From Coprenecus sp902388455 (GTDB lineage: Bacteria; Bacteroidota; Bacteroidia; Bacteroidales; UBA932), in NCBI GenBank assembly GCA_963931615.1, contig OZ007032.1:1-64000 (forward strand): DNA of 64,000 bases, read 5' to 3'. Under the pieces are notes generated by a model. The model did no database searches and was not told the origin of the DNA. It saw only the letters and a list, made by a program, of their open reading frames with translations. Both the position numbers and the translations under genes were made by a program. Numbering within the stretch: the stretch's first letter is position 1; each line of letters opens with the position of its first letter. This document shows, piece after piece, positions 18,236-25,397 of the stretch.

Positions 18236-18859
18236 ATGCCTGGATTAATTGGAAAAAAAATCGGAATGACTTCCGTTTTCGATGCTGATGGGAAGAATAT
18301 CCCATGCACCGTTATTGAGGCTGGTCCCTGTGTTGTCACGCAGATTCGTACAGTAGAGAAAGATGGTTATGCCGCTGTACAACTTGCCTATGACGAGATG
18401 AAAGAAAAACACACCAGCAAGGCTCTCAAGGGCCATTTTGACAAGGCAGGAACCACACCCAAGCGCAAACTGGTGGAGTTCAAGGCGGACTTCCCCAAGG
18501 AGCTCAAGCTTGGAGACACAGTAACCGTTTCAGACCTGAGTGAGGGTGTGGAATGGGTAGACGTTACCGGTATCTCTAAAGGTAAGGGATTCCAGGGCGT
18601 CGTTAAGCGTCACGGATTCGGCGGCGTGGGCGGTGCTACCCACGGTCAGGCCGACAGACTCCGTCACCCTGGTTCTATGGGTGCATCCTCTTGGCCTTCA
18701 AGAGTATTCAAGGGTATGAGAATGGCAGGCCGCATGGGCGGTGACCGCGTAAAGGTTCTCAACCTCAAAGTTATCAAGGTTATCCCTGAGAACAATCTGG
18801 TTCTCGTGAAGGGTTCTATTCCCGGAGCGAAGGGTTCATACGTAATCGTGGAGGACTAA
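18236..18859 (+). CDS. rplC: 50S ribosomal protein L3
   Basis: A 207-residue protein L3 that binds near the 3' end of 23S rRNA and helps start large-subunit assembly. The N-terminus MPGLIGKKIGMTSVF and the block GFQGVVKRHGFGGVGGATHG, whose loop reaches the peptidyl transferase centre, are diagnostic. The start at 18236 matches homologues; the frame is open nine codons upstream without support. It is the first gene of a seven-gene ribosomal cluster and lies directly behind a clear promoter. In most bacteria rpsJ would come first. Confidence 0.97.
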   Translation: MPGLIGKKIGMTSVFDADGKNIPCTVIEAGPCVVTQIRTVEKDGYAAVQLAYDEMKEKHTSKALKGHFDKAGTTPKRKLVEFKADFPKELKLGDTVTVSDLSEGVEWVDVTGISKGKGFQGVVKRHGFGGVGGATHGQADRLRHPGSMGASSWPSRVFKGMRMAGRMGGDRVKVLNLKVIKVIPENNLVLVKGSIPGAKGSYVIVED

Positions 18860-18863
18860 CGTT

Positions 18864-19490
18864 ATGGAATTGTCAGTTTACAAAATCGACGGAACCGAAT
18901 CGGGAAAGAAAGTAACCCTGGATTCGACTATCTTCGGCATCGAGCCGAACGACCACGCGATCTATCTCGACGTTAAGCAGTACCTGGCCAACCAGCGTCA
19001 GGGAACACACAAGACCAAGGACCGTTCCGAGGTCAGCTACAGCACCAAGAAAATGGGCCGTCAGAAAGGCGGCGGCGGAGCCCGTCACGGCAGCATCAAG
19101 TCCAACATCTACGTTGGCGGTGGCCGTGCCTTCGGTCCCAAGCCTCACAGCTACGGCTTCAAGCTCAACAAGAAGCTGAAACAGCTGGCCCGTTACTCGG
19201 CTCTGTCCTACAAGGCTCAGGAGAACGCCATCATCATGGTCGAGCCCTTCAGCATGGACGCTCCCAAGACCAAGGAGTTCATCCAGATCCTGGACAACAT
19301 CAAAGCCAATGGAAGAAGGACCCTGTTCGTACTTCCTGAAAACAGTGAGAATATTTACAAGTCTTCACGCAACCTTCAGAATGTCAATGTAATCTCCGTA
19401 GACGAGATCAACACTTACAACATCATGAACTCCTATCAGCTCGTGATGGTGGACGGTGTTCAGGACATCATTGCAGCAAGACGCAAATAA
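18864..19490 (+). CDS. rplD: 50S ribosomal protein L4
   Basis: A 208-residue protein L4, a 23S rRNA-binding protein lining the exit tunnel. The long loop at residues 45-95 (KTKDRSEVSYSTKKMGRQKG, then GGGGARHGS) is the tunnel extension, and the globular part follows. It is four bases behind rplC. In enterobacteria L4 represses the S10 operon; I see no matching leader structure here, and regulation in Bacteroidetes is not established from this sequence. Confidence 0.97.
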   Translation: MELSVYKIDGTESGKKVTLDSTIFGIEPNDHAIYLDVKQYLANQRQGTHKTKDRSEVSYSTKKMGRQKGGGGARHGSIKSNIYVGGGRAFGPKPHSYGFKLNKKLKQLARYSALSYKAQENAIIMVEPFSMDAPKTKEFIQILDNIKANGRRTLFVLPENSENIYKSSRNLQNVNVISVDEINTYNIMNSYQLVMVDGVQDIIAARRK

Positions 19491-19502
19491 ACCATAGGAG
19501 AC

Positions 19503-19793
19503 ATGGGAATTATCATTAAGCCTATCGTAACAGAGAAGATGACGGTTCAGGGCGATAAATTGAACCGTTACGGTTTCATCGTAGACCGCGCAGCCAACAA
19601 GATCGAGATCAGAAAGGCTGTTGAAGAGCACTACGGAGTGACAGTGAAGGACGTAAACACTGTCAACTACCATGGCAAACGCAAGAGCCGCTACACCAAG
19701 GCGGGATTACTCAGAGGCCGTGCCAACCACTATAAGAAAGCTTATGTGACACTGGCAGGCGAGGATAAGATCGATTTCTATAGCAACATTTAA
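19503..19793 (+). CDS. rplW: 50S ribosomal protein L23
   Basis: A 96-residue protein L23, which sits at the tunnel exit and docks trigger factor and signal recognition particle. IIKPIVTEKMT at the N-terminus and the RNA-binding loop HGKRKSRYTKAGLLRGRANH are characteristic. It lies 12 bases behind rplD and four bases ahead of rplB, in normal S10-operon order. Confidence 0.97.
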   Translation: MGIIIKPIVTEKMTVQGDKLNRYGFIVDRAANKIEIRKAVEEHYGVTVKDVNTVNYHGKRKSRYTKAGLLRGRANHYKKAYVTLAGEDKIDFYSNI

Positions 19794-19797
19794 TCCT

Positions 19798-20622
19798 ATG
19801 GCAATACGTAAATTCAAACCGACCACACCCGGTCAGAGAAATAAAGCGATAAGCGCATTTGACGAGATTACCTGCACGACTCCCGAGAAGTCCCTTCTCG
19901 AGCCCATCAGGAAGTCCGGCGGCCGCAACAACACCGGCAAGATGACCATGCGCTACATCGGTGGCGGACACAAGAGAATGTACCGTATCATCGACTTCCG
20001 TCGTGACAAGGACAACTGCCCCGCAACCGTCAAGACCATTGAGTACGATCCCAACCGCAGTGCCCGCATTGCGCTGGTAGTATATGCCGACGGAGAGAAG
20101 AGATATATCATCGCCCCTGCAGGCATCCGCGTAGGCCAGACCATCATGTCCGGTCCCGGCGTGGCTCCTGAGCTCGGCAATACTCTTCCCCTCTCAGAAA
20201 TTCCTCTCGGAACCATTATCCACAACATCGAGCTCCGTCCCGGTCAGGGTGCCGCAATGGCCCGCAGCGCCGGAACATTCGCTCAGCTTACAGCACGTGA
20301 GGGCAAGCATGCCATCCTCCGCCTCCCTTCGGGTGAGACCAGAATGGTGCTCGTGACCTGCCGTGCCACCGTGGGAACGGTTTCCAATTCCGACCACAAC
20401 CTCGAGTCGTCCGGTAAGGCAGGACGCAGCCGCTGGCTCGGCCGCAGACCCCGCAACCGTGGCGTTGTGATGAACCCTGTCGATCACCCTATGGGTGGTG
20501 GTGAAGGACGCGCATCCGGAGGACATCCCCGCTCGCGCAAGGGTATTCCTGCAAAGGGTTACAAGACACGTAATCCGAAGAATACTTCGAACAAGTTTAT
20601 CATCGAAAGACGTAAGAAATAA
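19798..20622 (+). CDS. rplB: 50S ribosomal protein L2
   Basis: A 274-residue protein L2, required for subunit joining and peptidyl transferase assembly. It starts MAIRKFKPTTPGQRNK. The family blocks GGGHKRMYRIIDFRRDK and VDHPMGGGEGRASGGHPRS are intact, the latter containing the conserved His near the catalytic centre. Length and position are standard. Confidence 0.97.
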   Translation: MAIRKFKPTTPGQRNKAISAFDEITCTTPEKSLLEPIRKSGGRNNTGKMTMRYIGGGHKRMYRIIDFRRDKDNCPATVKTIEYDPNRSARIALVVYADGEKRYIIAPAGIRVGQTIMSGPGVAPELGNTLPLSEIPLGTIIHNIELRPGQGAAMARSAGTFAQLTAREGKHAILRLPSGETRMVLVTCRATVGTVSNSDHNLESSGKAGRSRWLGRRPRNRGVVMNPVDHPMGGGEGRASGGHPRSRKGIPAKGYKTRNPKNTSNKFIIERRKK

Positions 20623-20643
20623 CCGGAATAAAATCAGAGAATT

Positions 20644-20910
20644 ATGAGTAGATCACTTAGGAAAGGTCCCTACATTCAGGAGAGTCTCGAGAAGAAGATC
20701 CTTGCCATGAACGAGGGCACCAAGAAGAAAGAAGTCATCAAGACCTGGTCCCGCGCCAGCATGATCTCTCCTGACTTTGTCGGCCATACCATCGCTGTAC
20801 ACAACGGAAACAAGTTTATTCCGGTATACGTTACCGAGAACATGGTAGGACACAAGCTCGGAGAGTTTGCGCCGACCCGTACATTCAAAGGACATTCGGG
20901 CAACCGTTAA
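20644..20910 (+). CDS. rpsS: 30S ribosomal protein S19
   Basis: An 88-residue protein S19 of the small-subunit head. It has SRSLRKGPYIQESLEKKI at the N-terminus and the VGHKLGEFAPTRTFKGH signature. It follows rplB after 21 bases and keeps the canonical order. Confidence 0.97.
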   Translation: MSRSLRKGPYIQESLEKKILAMNEGTKKKEVIKTWSRASMISPDFVGHTIAVHNGNKFIPVYVTENMVGHKLGEFAPTRTFKGHSGNR

Positions 20911-20928
20911 TAATTAAAAAGAATCACA

Positions 20929-21375
20929 ATGGGATCTCGTAAGAAAGAAATGGCCGACAGGCTGAAAGAAATAAAGAAGACAACAGCGATCGCAAAGCTG
21001 AACGATGTACCCACATCGCCCCGCAAGATGCGACTGGTCGCTGACATGATCAGAGGCGTTGAGGTCAACCATGCTCTTGATATCCTCAAGTATACCAAGA
21101 GAGAGGCCTCTATCCGTCTGGAGAAGCTCCTCAGAAGCGCCATTGCCAACTGGGAAGCCAAGAACGAAGGTGCCCGTAAGGAACTCGAGGACGGCAACGT
21201 CATCGTGCAGACCATCATGGTCGGCCAGGGCACGACCCTCAAGCGTATCCGCACAGCCCCTCAGGGCCGCGCCGGACGTATCCGCAAGCGCTCCAACCAT
21301 GTGACCATCATCGTCGGAGTGAAACCCGCGAAAGCAGAAGTCAATAACGAACCCGCTAATCAGGAGGAAAAATAA
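20929..21375 (+). CDS. rplV: 50S ribosomal protein L22
   Basis: A 148-residue protein L22 that lines the nascent-peptide tunnel. SPRKMRLVADMIRG and the tunnel hairpin QGTTLKRIRTAPQGRAGRIR are typical. The acidic C-terminal tail (VNNEPANQEEK) is an extension beyond the globular core. Its stop immediately precedes the rpsC start without a gap, which suggests coupling. Confidence 0.97.
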   Translation: MGSRKKEMADRLKEIKKTTAIAKLNDVPTSPRKMRLVADMIRGVEVNHALDILKYTKREASIRLEKLLRSAIANWEAKNEGARKELEDGNVIVQTIMVGQGTTLKRIRTAPQGRAGRIRKRSNHVTIIVGVKPAKAEVNNEPANQEEK

Positions 21376-22143
21376 ATGGGACAGAAAATCAACCCTATCA
21401 GCAACAGAATAGGAATCATCCGCGGCTGGGACTCCAATTGGTACGGCGGGGATGACTATGCAGCCAAGCTGCTCGAAGACTCCAAGATACGTGAGTACCT
21501 CAATGCCCGTATCTCCAAGGTCAACCTCTCCAAGATCGTCATCGAGAGGACCCTCAAGCTCATCACAGTGACCATCCACACAGCCCGTCCCGGCGCCATC
21601 ATCGGCAAGGGCGGCCAGGAGGTTGACAAACTGAAGGAGGAGCTCCGCAAGATCACCAACAAAGAGGTGCAGATCAACATCTTCGAGGTCAAGAGGCCCG
21701 AGCTCGACGCAAACATCGTGGCCAATAACATCGCCCGTCAGGTCGAGGGCCGCGTATCTTACCGCCGCGCCATCAAGATGGCAGTGGCCAGCACCATGCG
21801 TATGGGAGCCGAGGGTATCAAGATCCTTATCAGCGGCCGCCTCGGTGGAGCTGAGATGGCCCGCAAGGAACTCTACAAGGAAGGCCGTACCCCTCTGCAT
21901 ACCTTCCGTGCCGATATCGACTACGCTCTCGCCGAGGCCCACACCAAGGTAGGCGTTCTGGGTATCAAGGTATGGATCTGCAACGGTGAGGTCTATGGCA
22001 AGCGCGACCTTTCTCCCAACGCAGGCAACTTCGCGAAGCCTTCGACCGGAGCAGGCGAGCGCCGTGACGACCGCCGCGGACGCGGAGGCCGCCGTCGTGA
22101 CCGCCGCGGACGCGGAGGCAACCGCGACAACGCAGCAGAGTAA
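21376..22143 (+). CDS. rpsC: 30S ribosomal protein S3
   Basis: A 255-residue protein S3, part of the mRNA entry channel. The KH domain motif AIIGKGGQEVDKL and the C-terminal domain (RTPLHTFRADIDYALAEAHT) are clear. After the core comes a basic tail of about 35 residues containing two copies of a DRRGRGG-type unit, encoded by nearly identical DNA at about 22063-22133. It is the last gene of the cluster here; rplP would normally follow but is replaced by a terminator. Confidence 0.97.
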   Translation: MGQKINPISNRIGIIRGWDSNWYGGDDYAAKLLEDSKIREYLNARISKVNLSKIVIERTLKLITVTIHTARPGAIIGKGGQEVDKLKEELRKITNKEVQINIFEVKRPELDANIVANNIARQVEGRVSYRRAIKMAVASTMRMGAEGIKILISGRLGGAEMARKELYKEGRTPLHTFRADIDYALAEAHTKVGVLGIKVWICNGEVYGKRDLSPNAGNFAKPSTGAGERRDDRRGRGGRRRDRRGRGGNRDNAAE

Positions 22144-22168
22144 TTCATTCTCAATACTTGTTTGACCG

Positions 22169-22204
22169 ACCGCTCCGGACTGATGCCCGGGGCGGTTGTT
22201 TTTT
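22169..22204 (+). terminator. strong terminator directly after rpsC
   Basis: Arms 22169-22178 and 22187-22196 form a GC-rich ten-pair stem with an eight-base loop, followed by a T-rich tail (22197-22204). It lies 25 bases after the rpsC stop and ends the ribosomal operon before any rplP gene. Confidence 0.85.
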
Positions 22205-22957
22205 GCCCACGTCCTGCACATGCCTCCCCGCTCCAGTGCCTCATCTCCAGCGCTCCATTCCAGTGCCTTTACTCGAAAGCCTCTCGTCTCCATGCGCCTC
22301 ACAGTCTGAAAGCGCATATTCTTTATATCTGCGTGTAATTCATTCATTTACGAAAATCAGCTCTCTACAGACTCATACGAACTTTTTTCCAGAAACCACT
22401 CTACAGCGGTTATAACCTCCCTTGAGCCGCAGTTGCCCCCTGTGTCTGTTATCCCACATTTTTCGTTATCTACCTGATTTTTCTATATTTGCGTCCTTTC
22501 CGCCTTTTACAGACTGCCCTGATACCCGGCAAGTCTGTAAAGCGGTTGCTTGCATAACTCGCTGCTTGTCAGTATACTGTGTCCGTCATTGAAAAACAGA
22601 CTGACAAGGTCAAAAACACCATACCCTTTCCACAGCTGTTGCAGCGCATCTATTTTCCAGATGTCATACATTTTAACCAAGCAGTCTGTAGCATGGCAGC
22701 ACCAGTCAGGACACAATCACCCGCCCGGGCATACAAAGCCGGACCGCCCAAAAATTTTTCAAACGCACCTGCCTTGGCCTTCAGTCGATTGCGCTCAACC
22801 ACGCAAACTTTTTTACCGAACTGGCAACCCGCATTTCCCAAAACCAAATCATTTGCCTACCTTTGTCCACAAGTGAAACGGCAAAGGCAACCCAGCCAAC
22901 CAGCCGGAACACCGAACTCAAACACTAAACACAAAGTAAGATTAGAGGGGACAGATT
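22205..22957. other. structured non-coding region before the RAYT gene
   Basis: No convincing gene. A -7 box TATATTTG lies at 22484-22491. It is followed by two hairpin-capable inverted repeats: TTTACAGACT/AGTCTGTAAA (22506-22515/22532-22541, extended by flanking partial pairs) and CTTGTCAGT/ACTGACAAG (22565-22573/22600-22608). A second -7 box TACCTTTG at 22858-22865 probably serves the transposase. The hairpins may be recognition sites of the adjacent REP-type transposase or remnants of its past activity. Confidence 0.5.
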
Positions 22958-23677
22958 ATGAAAAACACCTGTGTATATCATCTGTGCGTGTCCTGCAAGA
23001 AGGGTCTGATGTTCAGAGGCCGCCGGGACTACATCCGTTTCATCAACAACATGGCACTGCTGGCGTATAAATACCACATACGCATACTCGCTTTCGCCGT
23101 GATGTCCAACCACTACCACATCGGCATCATGACCGATGACTTTGAGCAGTTCTTCAGAAGCCTGAAGGTCAGCTATTCGAACTACTATTTCCACAAGTAC
23201 GGAGTCAGTCTGCCGCGTATGTCATGTTTCGTTCAGGAAGCCGTCGGCAATCTGCACATTGTCACGCTCATAGCCTACATCCTGCGAAACCCTGTCCACC
23301 ACGGAATCGTAGGGCATCCGTTCGCCTACCCGTATTCATCAGCCGGATGCTATTTTGCGTACAATGGTTCGCTGTACAGCATCGGGCGTGCGCCTGTTAT
23401 CAAGCGGGAGAAGACTTATTTGCCGGAGGGGTATAGAGGTGACCGGGAGGGAATGATAGATCCGATGAGCATTGTGGATTTCCGTATGGTGGAAACTCTG
23501 TTTGGAACTTCTGGCAGGTTTATGTATTTTATCACCAGATATTCCGGCCCTAAGTGGGAGAAGGAGCAGACAGATGAGAATGCTTCAGTTGCACCTGTGA
23601 CACTCAGTACTGTTGAAGGGAGTGATACGGATTTGGACAGTTGCCTGAAATATGAGAGATGCTTGTTTCATACCTAA
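22958..23677 (+). CDS. REP-associated tyrosine transposase (Y1/HUH)
   Basis: A 239-residue protein of the IS200-like Y1 transposase fold, RAYT branch. The metal-binding HUH motif is MSNHYHIGI (His52, His54) and the nucleophile Tyr should be in VSYSNYYFHKYG (residues 71-82). RAYTs are single-copy domesticated relatives of IS200 transposases that cut REP hairpins as single-stranded DNA. The frame is complete. It sits directly beyond the broken ribosomal operon, so it may have taken part in that rearrangement. The C-terminal tail after residue 200 is poorly conserved. Confidence 0.85.
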   Translation: MKNTCVYHLCVSCKKGLMFRGRRDYIRFINNMALLAYKYHIRILAFAVMSNHYHIGIMTDDFEQFFRSLKVSYSNYYFHKYGVSLPRMSCFVQEAVGNLHIVTLIAYILRNPVHHGIVGHPFAYPYSSAGCYFAYNGSLYSIGRAPVIKREKTYLPEGYRGDREGMIDPMSIVDFRMVETLFGTSGRFMYFITRYSGPKWEKEQTDENASVAPVTLSTVEGSDTDLDSCLKYERCLFHT

Positions 23678-23696
23678 TGATAATTTGTTGTAAGTC

Positions 23697-24755
23697 ATGA
23701 AAACAGAGTATATAGTCGGAATAGGTGAGCTGCTTTGGGATGTTCTGCCCGATGGACGCAGGCTGGGCGGAGCACCTGCCAATTTTGCTTATCATGTGTC
23801 TCAGTTTGGACTGAAGTCCGTGGTTGTCAGCGCAGTCGGAAGAGATGAGGCCGGGGATGCGGCTGTGAGGGAACTGGAAGCCATGTCAGCTCATCCATTT
23901 CCGGATTCTGAGTCTGATCGGTCAGATGGGAGCTGGTATTCAGCGGAATCAGGGCTGCCGGTGAAATCAGGGCTGCCGGTGAAATCGGTGACATCATGGC
24001 TTGTTTCCGGAGGATTCTATACCTTGATTGATAAAGTTGATTCTCCGACCGGTACCGTAGACATCAGGCTGGATGCAGCCGGCGTCCCTCAATACGATAT
24101 CCGGATGCCGGTGGCATGGGACTCTATTTCATGGACTCCGGCTCTGAGGCAGCTTGCTTCCCGGACCAGAGCTGTGTGCTTCGGAACTCTCTCCCGCCGC
24201 AGTCCTGTGTCAAGACGTACTATTTCCGAATTTGTCGATGCGGTTCCCCGTGTGGAAGGATATTGGCGTATACTCGATATCAATCTTCGCCAGCAGTTCT
24301 ATGGCCGTGACATTGTCCTCCATGCTCTGAGCCAGTGCAATGTCTTGAAGATTAACGATGAGGAACTCGCTGTCCTTTCCGGAATGCTTTCTCTGTCAGG
24401 AGATGATATCCCCTCCTTGTGCAGAGATATCATGCAGCGGTACGGTTTGAAAATCCTGATTCTGACCTGTGGCGTGCGTGGAAGCTATGTGTTTTCATCC
24501 ATTGGCCGGGATGTTTCCTTTATCGGGACACCGAAGGTGGTAGTGGCTGATACTGTCGGTGCTGGGGACTCTTTTACGGCTGCGTTCACATCTGCCCTGA
24601 TCCGCGGTCTGCCTATTCCGGACGCGCACCGTCTTGCAGTAAATGTCTCCGCCTACGTATGTACCTGTCAAGGGGCAATGCCGCCTCTACCTGAGGATCT
24701 CCGGTCCATGCGTTCGGGGACAGAAGAGGTTGTCATGGGGCTATCTGAACTTTAG
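23697..24755 (+). CDS. PfkB-family sugar kinase (fructokinase-like)
   Basis: A 352-residue ribokinase-fold enzyme that phosphorylates a sugar with ATP. LGGAPANFAYHVSQFG (residues 22-37) is the substrate site. DTVGAGDSFTAAF (about 283-295) carries the catalytic Asp and anion hole. Between residues about 66 and 100 it has an extra loop containing the tandem repeat SGLPVK-SGLPVK, encoded by an exact 18-bp duplication. Fructose is the likely substrate given the N-terminal pattern, but this is inferred. Its last codons overlap the first of three 69-bp repeat units. Confidence 0.8.
   Translation: MKTEYIVGIGELLWDVLPDGRRLGGAPANFAYHVSQFGLKSVVVSAVGRDEAGDAAVRELEAMSAHPFPDSESDRSDGSWYSAESGLPVKSGLPVKSVTSWLVSGGFYTLIDKVDSPTGTVDIRLDAAGVPQYDIRMPVAWDSISWTPALRQLASRTRAVCFGTLSRRSPVSRRTISEFVDAVPRVEGYWRILDINLRQQFYGRDIVLHALSQCNVLKINDEELAVLSGMLSLSGDDIPSLCRDIMQRYGLKILILTCGVRGSYVFSSIGRDVSFIGTPKVVVADTVGAGDSFTAAFTSALIRGLPIPDAHRLAVNVSAYVCTCQGAMPPLPEDLRSMRSGTEEVVMGLSEL
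23949..23984 (+). repeat. 18-bp perfect tandem duplication inside the sugar kinase gene
   Basis: Two adjacent identical 18-bp units (23949-23966, 23967-23984) add six residues in frame to a surface loop of the kinase. It looks like recent replication slippage. Confidence 0.9.
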
Positions 24756-25104
24756 CGATTGTGGTATCTTGTTGATGTATATGGGTTTATGTGAAAATAC
24801 CCGGTTCAGATCGCCAGGGGAATGCAGGGTATACAATGGGCGTTTTCTGGTCGTGATGTAATGGTAAAAGGGAAAATGTGGTTCCGGGGTATCTGTGAGG
24901 GGGAGTAGCGGAGTCATGTGGGGAGAAAGCTGCGGATTAGTCAGGTTAATCTGAACTTGAATGATATAAGTAAATTGTTGATATGTGGTCAGTTGTTGAT
25001 GTGTCGCCGGTTCAGATACAGGAGGCGGCAGCATTATCTGAACCTTGAAAAATCTCACATCCTATTGATGTATAGTGAGTTACGCAAATGGTTAAAGTTC
25101 AGAT
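24743..25104 (+). repeat. three 69-bp units with fixed ends and centre
   Basis: Units lie at 24743-24811, 24949-25017 and 25036-25104. Each begins ATCTGAAC, ends with its inverse GTTCAGAT exactly 53 bases later, and has TTGATRTRT at inner positions 22-30; the rest is largely diverged. Read as protein, units share LN-(L/F)-x4-(I/K)-LL-(M/I)-(Y/C)-x2-L-x5-FR with some synonymous changes. They could be hairpin-forming repeats or decayed coding repeats. The remaining sequence between 24756 and 25397 holds no supported gene apart from the remnant at 25179. Confidence 0.7.
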
Positions 25105-25178
25105 GCTGTCTGCGGCGTCTTCCCGAATTCGGTCAGTGTCATTCAAAGAGAATGGAAAGTCCTGTGCACCTGTCCAAA

Positions 25179-25256
25179 TTCCTCAATGTGACAGTCACCC
25201 TTCAGAGCCGGAGAGCTGCGCTGCACAATCCGGTAGGCTCGATGTTCACGGAGTGA
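25179..25256 (+). pseudogene. remnant of a MacB/FtsX-type permease C-terminus
   Basis: The frame ending at the TGA 25254-25256 encodes VTVTLQSRRAALHNPVGSMF, closely matching the C-terminus VTVTLQSRRAALRNPIDSIS of the permease at 27738-30101. Nothing of the rest of such a gene is present, so it is a tail left by deletion or rearrangement. The frame is open back to 24918 through two of the 69-bp units. Confidence 0.75.
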
Positions 25257-25306
25257 GGCGGAATGAGCGTGATTTTGTTTTGGAGACCGGGTGTCTGAGA
25301 AAGAAA

Positions 25307-25330
25307 GACGGCCGCTTTTGTGCGGCCGTC
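25307..25330. terminator. bidirectional terminator
   Basis: A perfect nine-pair GC stem (25307-25315/25322-25330) with a six-base loop. It lies between the permease remnant and the convergent BACON gene, with T-rich stretches on both sides. Confidence 0.75.
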
Positions 25331-25397
25331 CTTGTTCTCACGTACCTGTCTTGTACGGGATTGTTGGTTTCCGGAGATCCGGAGTAATCGCAGTTTA

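Noticed and set aside
20914..22347. 477-residue minus-strand open frame
   Set aside because: It is antisense to rplV and rpsC and runs through their terminator; it has no family motif.
22550..23070. Two overlapping open frames in the gap before the RAYT gene
   Set aside because: Pro/Ser-rich composition, no family, overlap with hairpins and with the RAYT start; not supported as genes.
24743..25104. CRISPR array
   Set aside because: Units are spaced unevenly (206 and 87 bp), are mostly diverged inside, and no cas genes are present.
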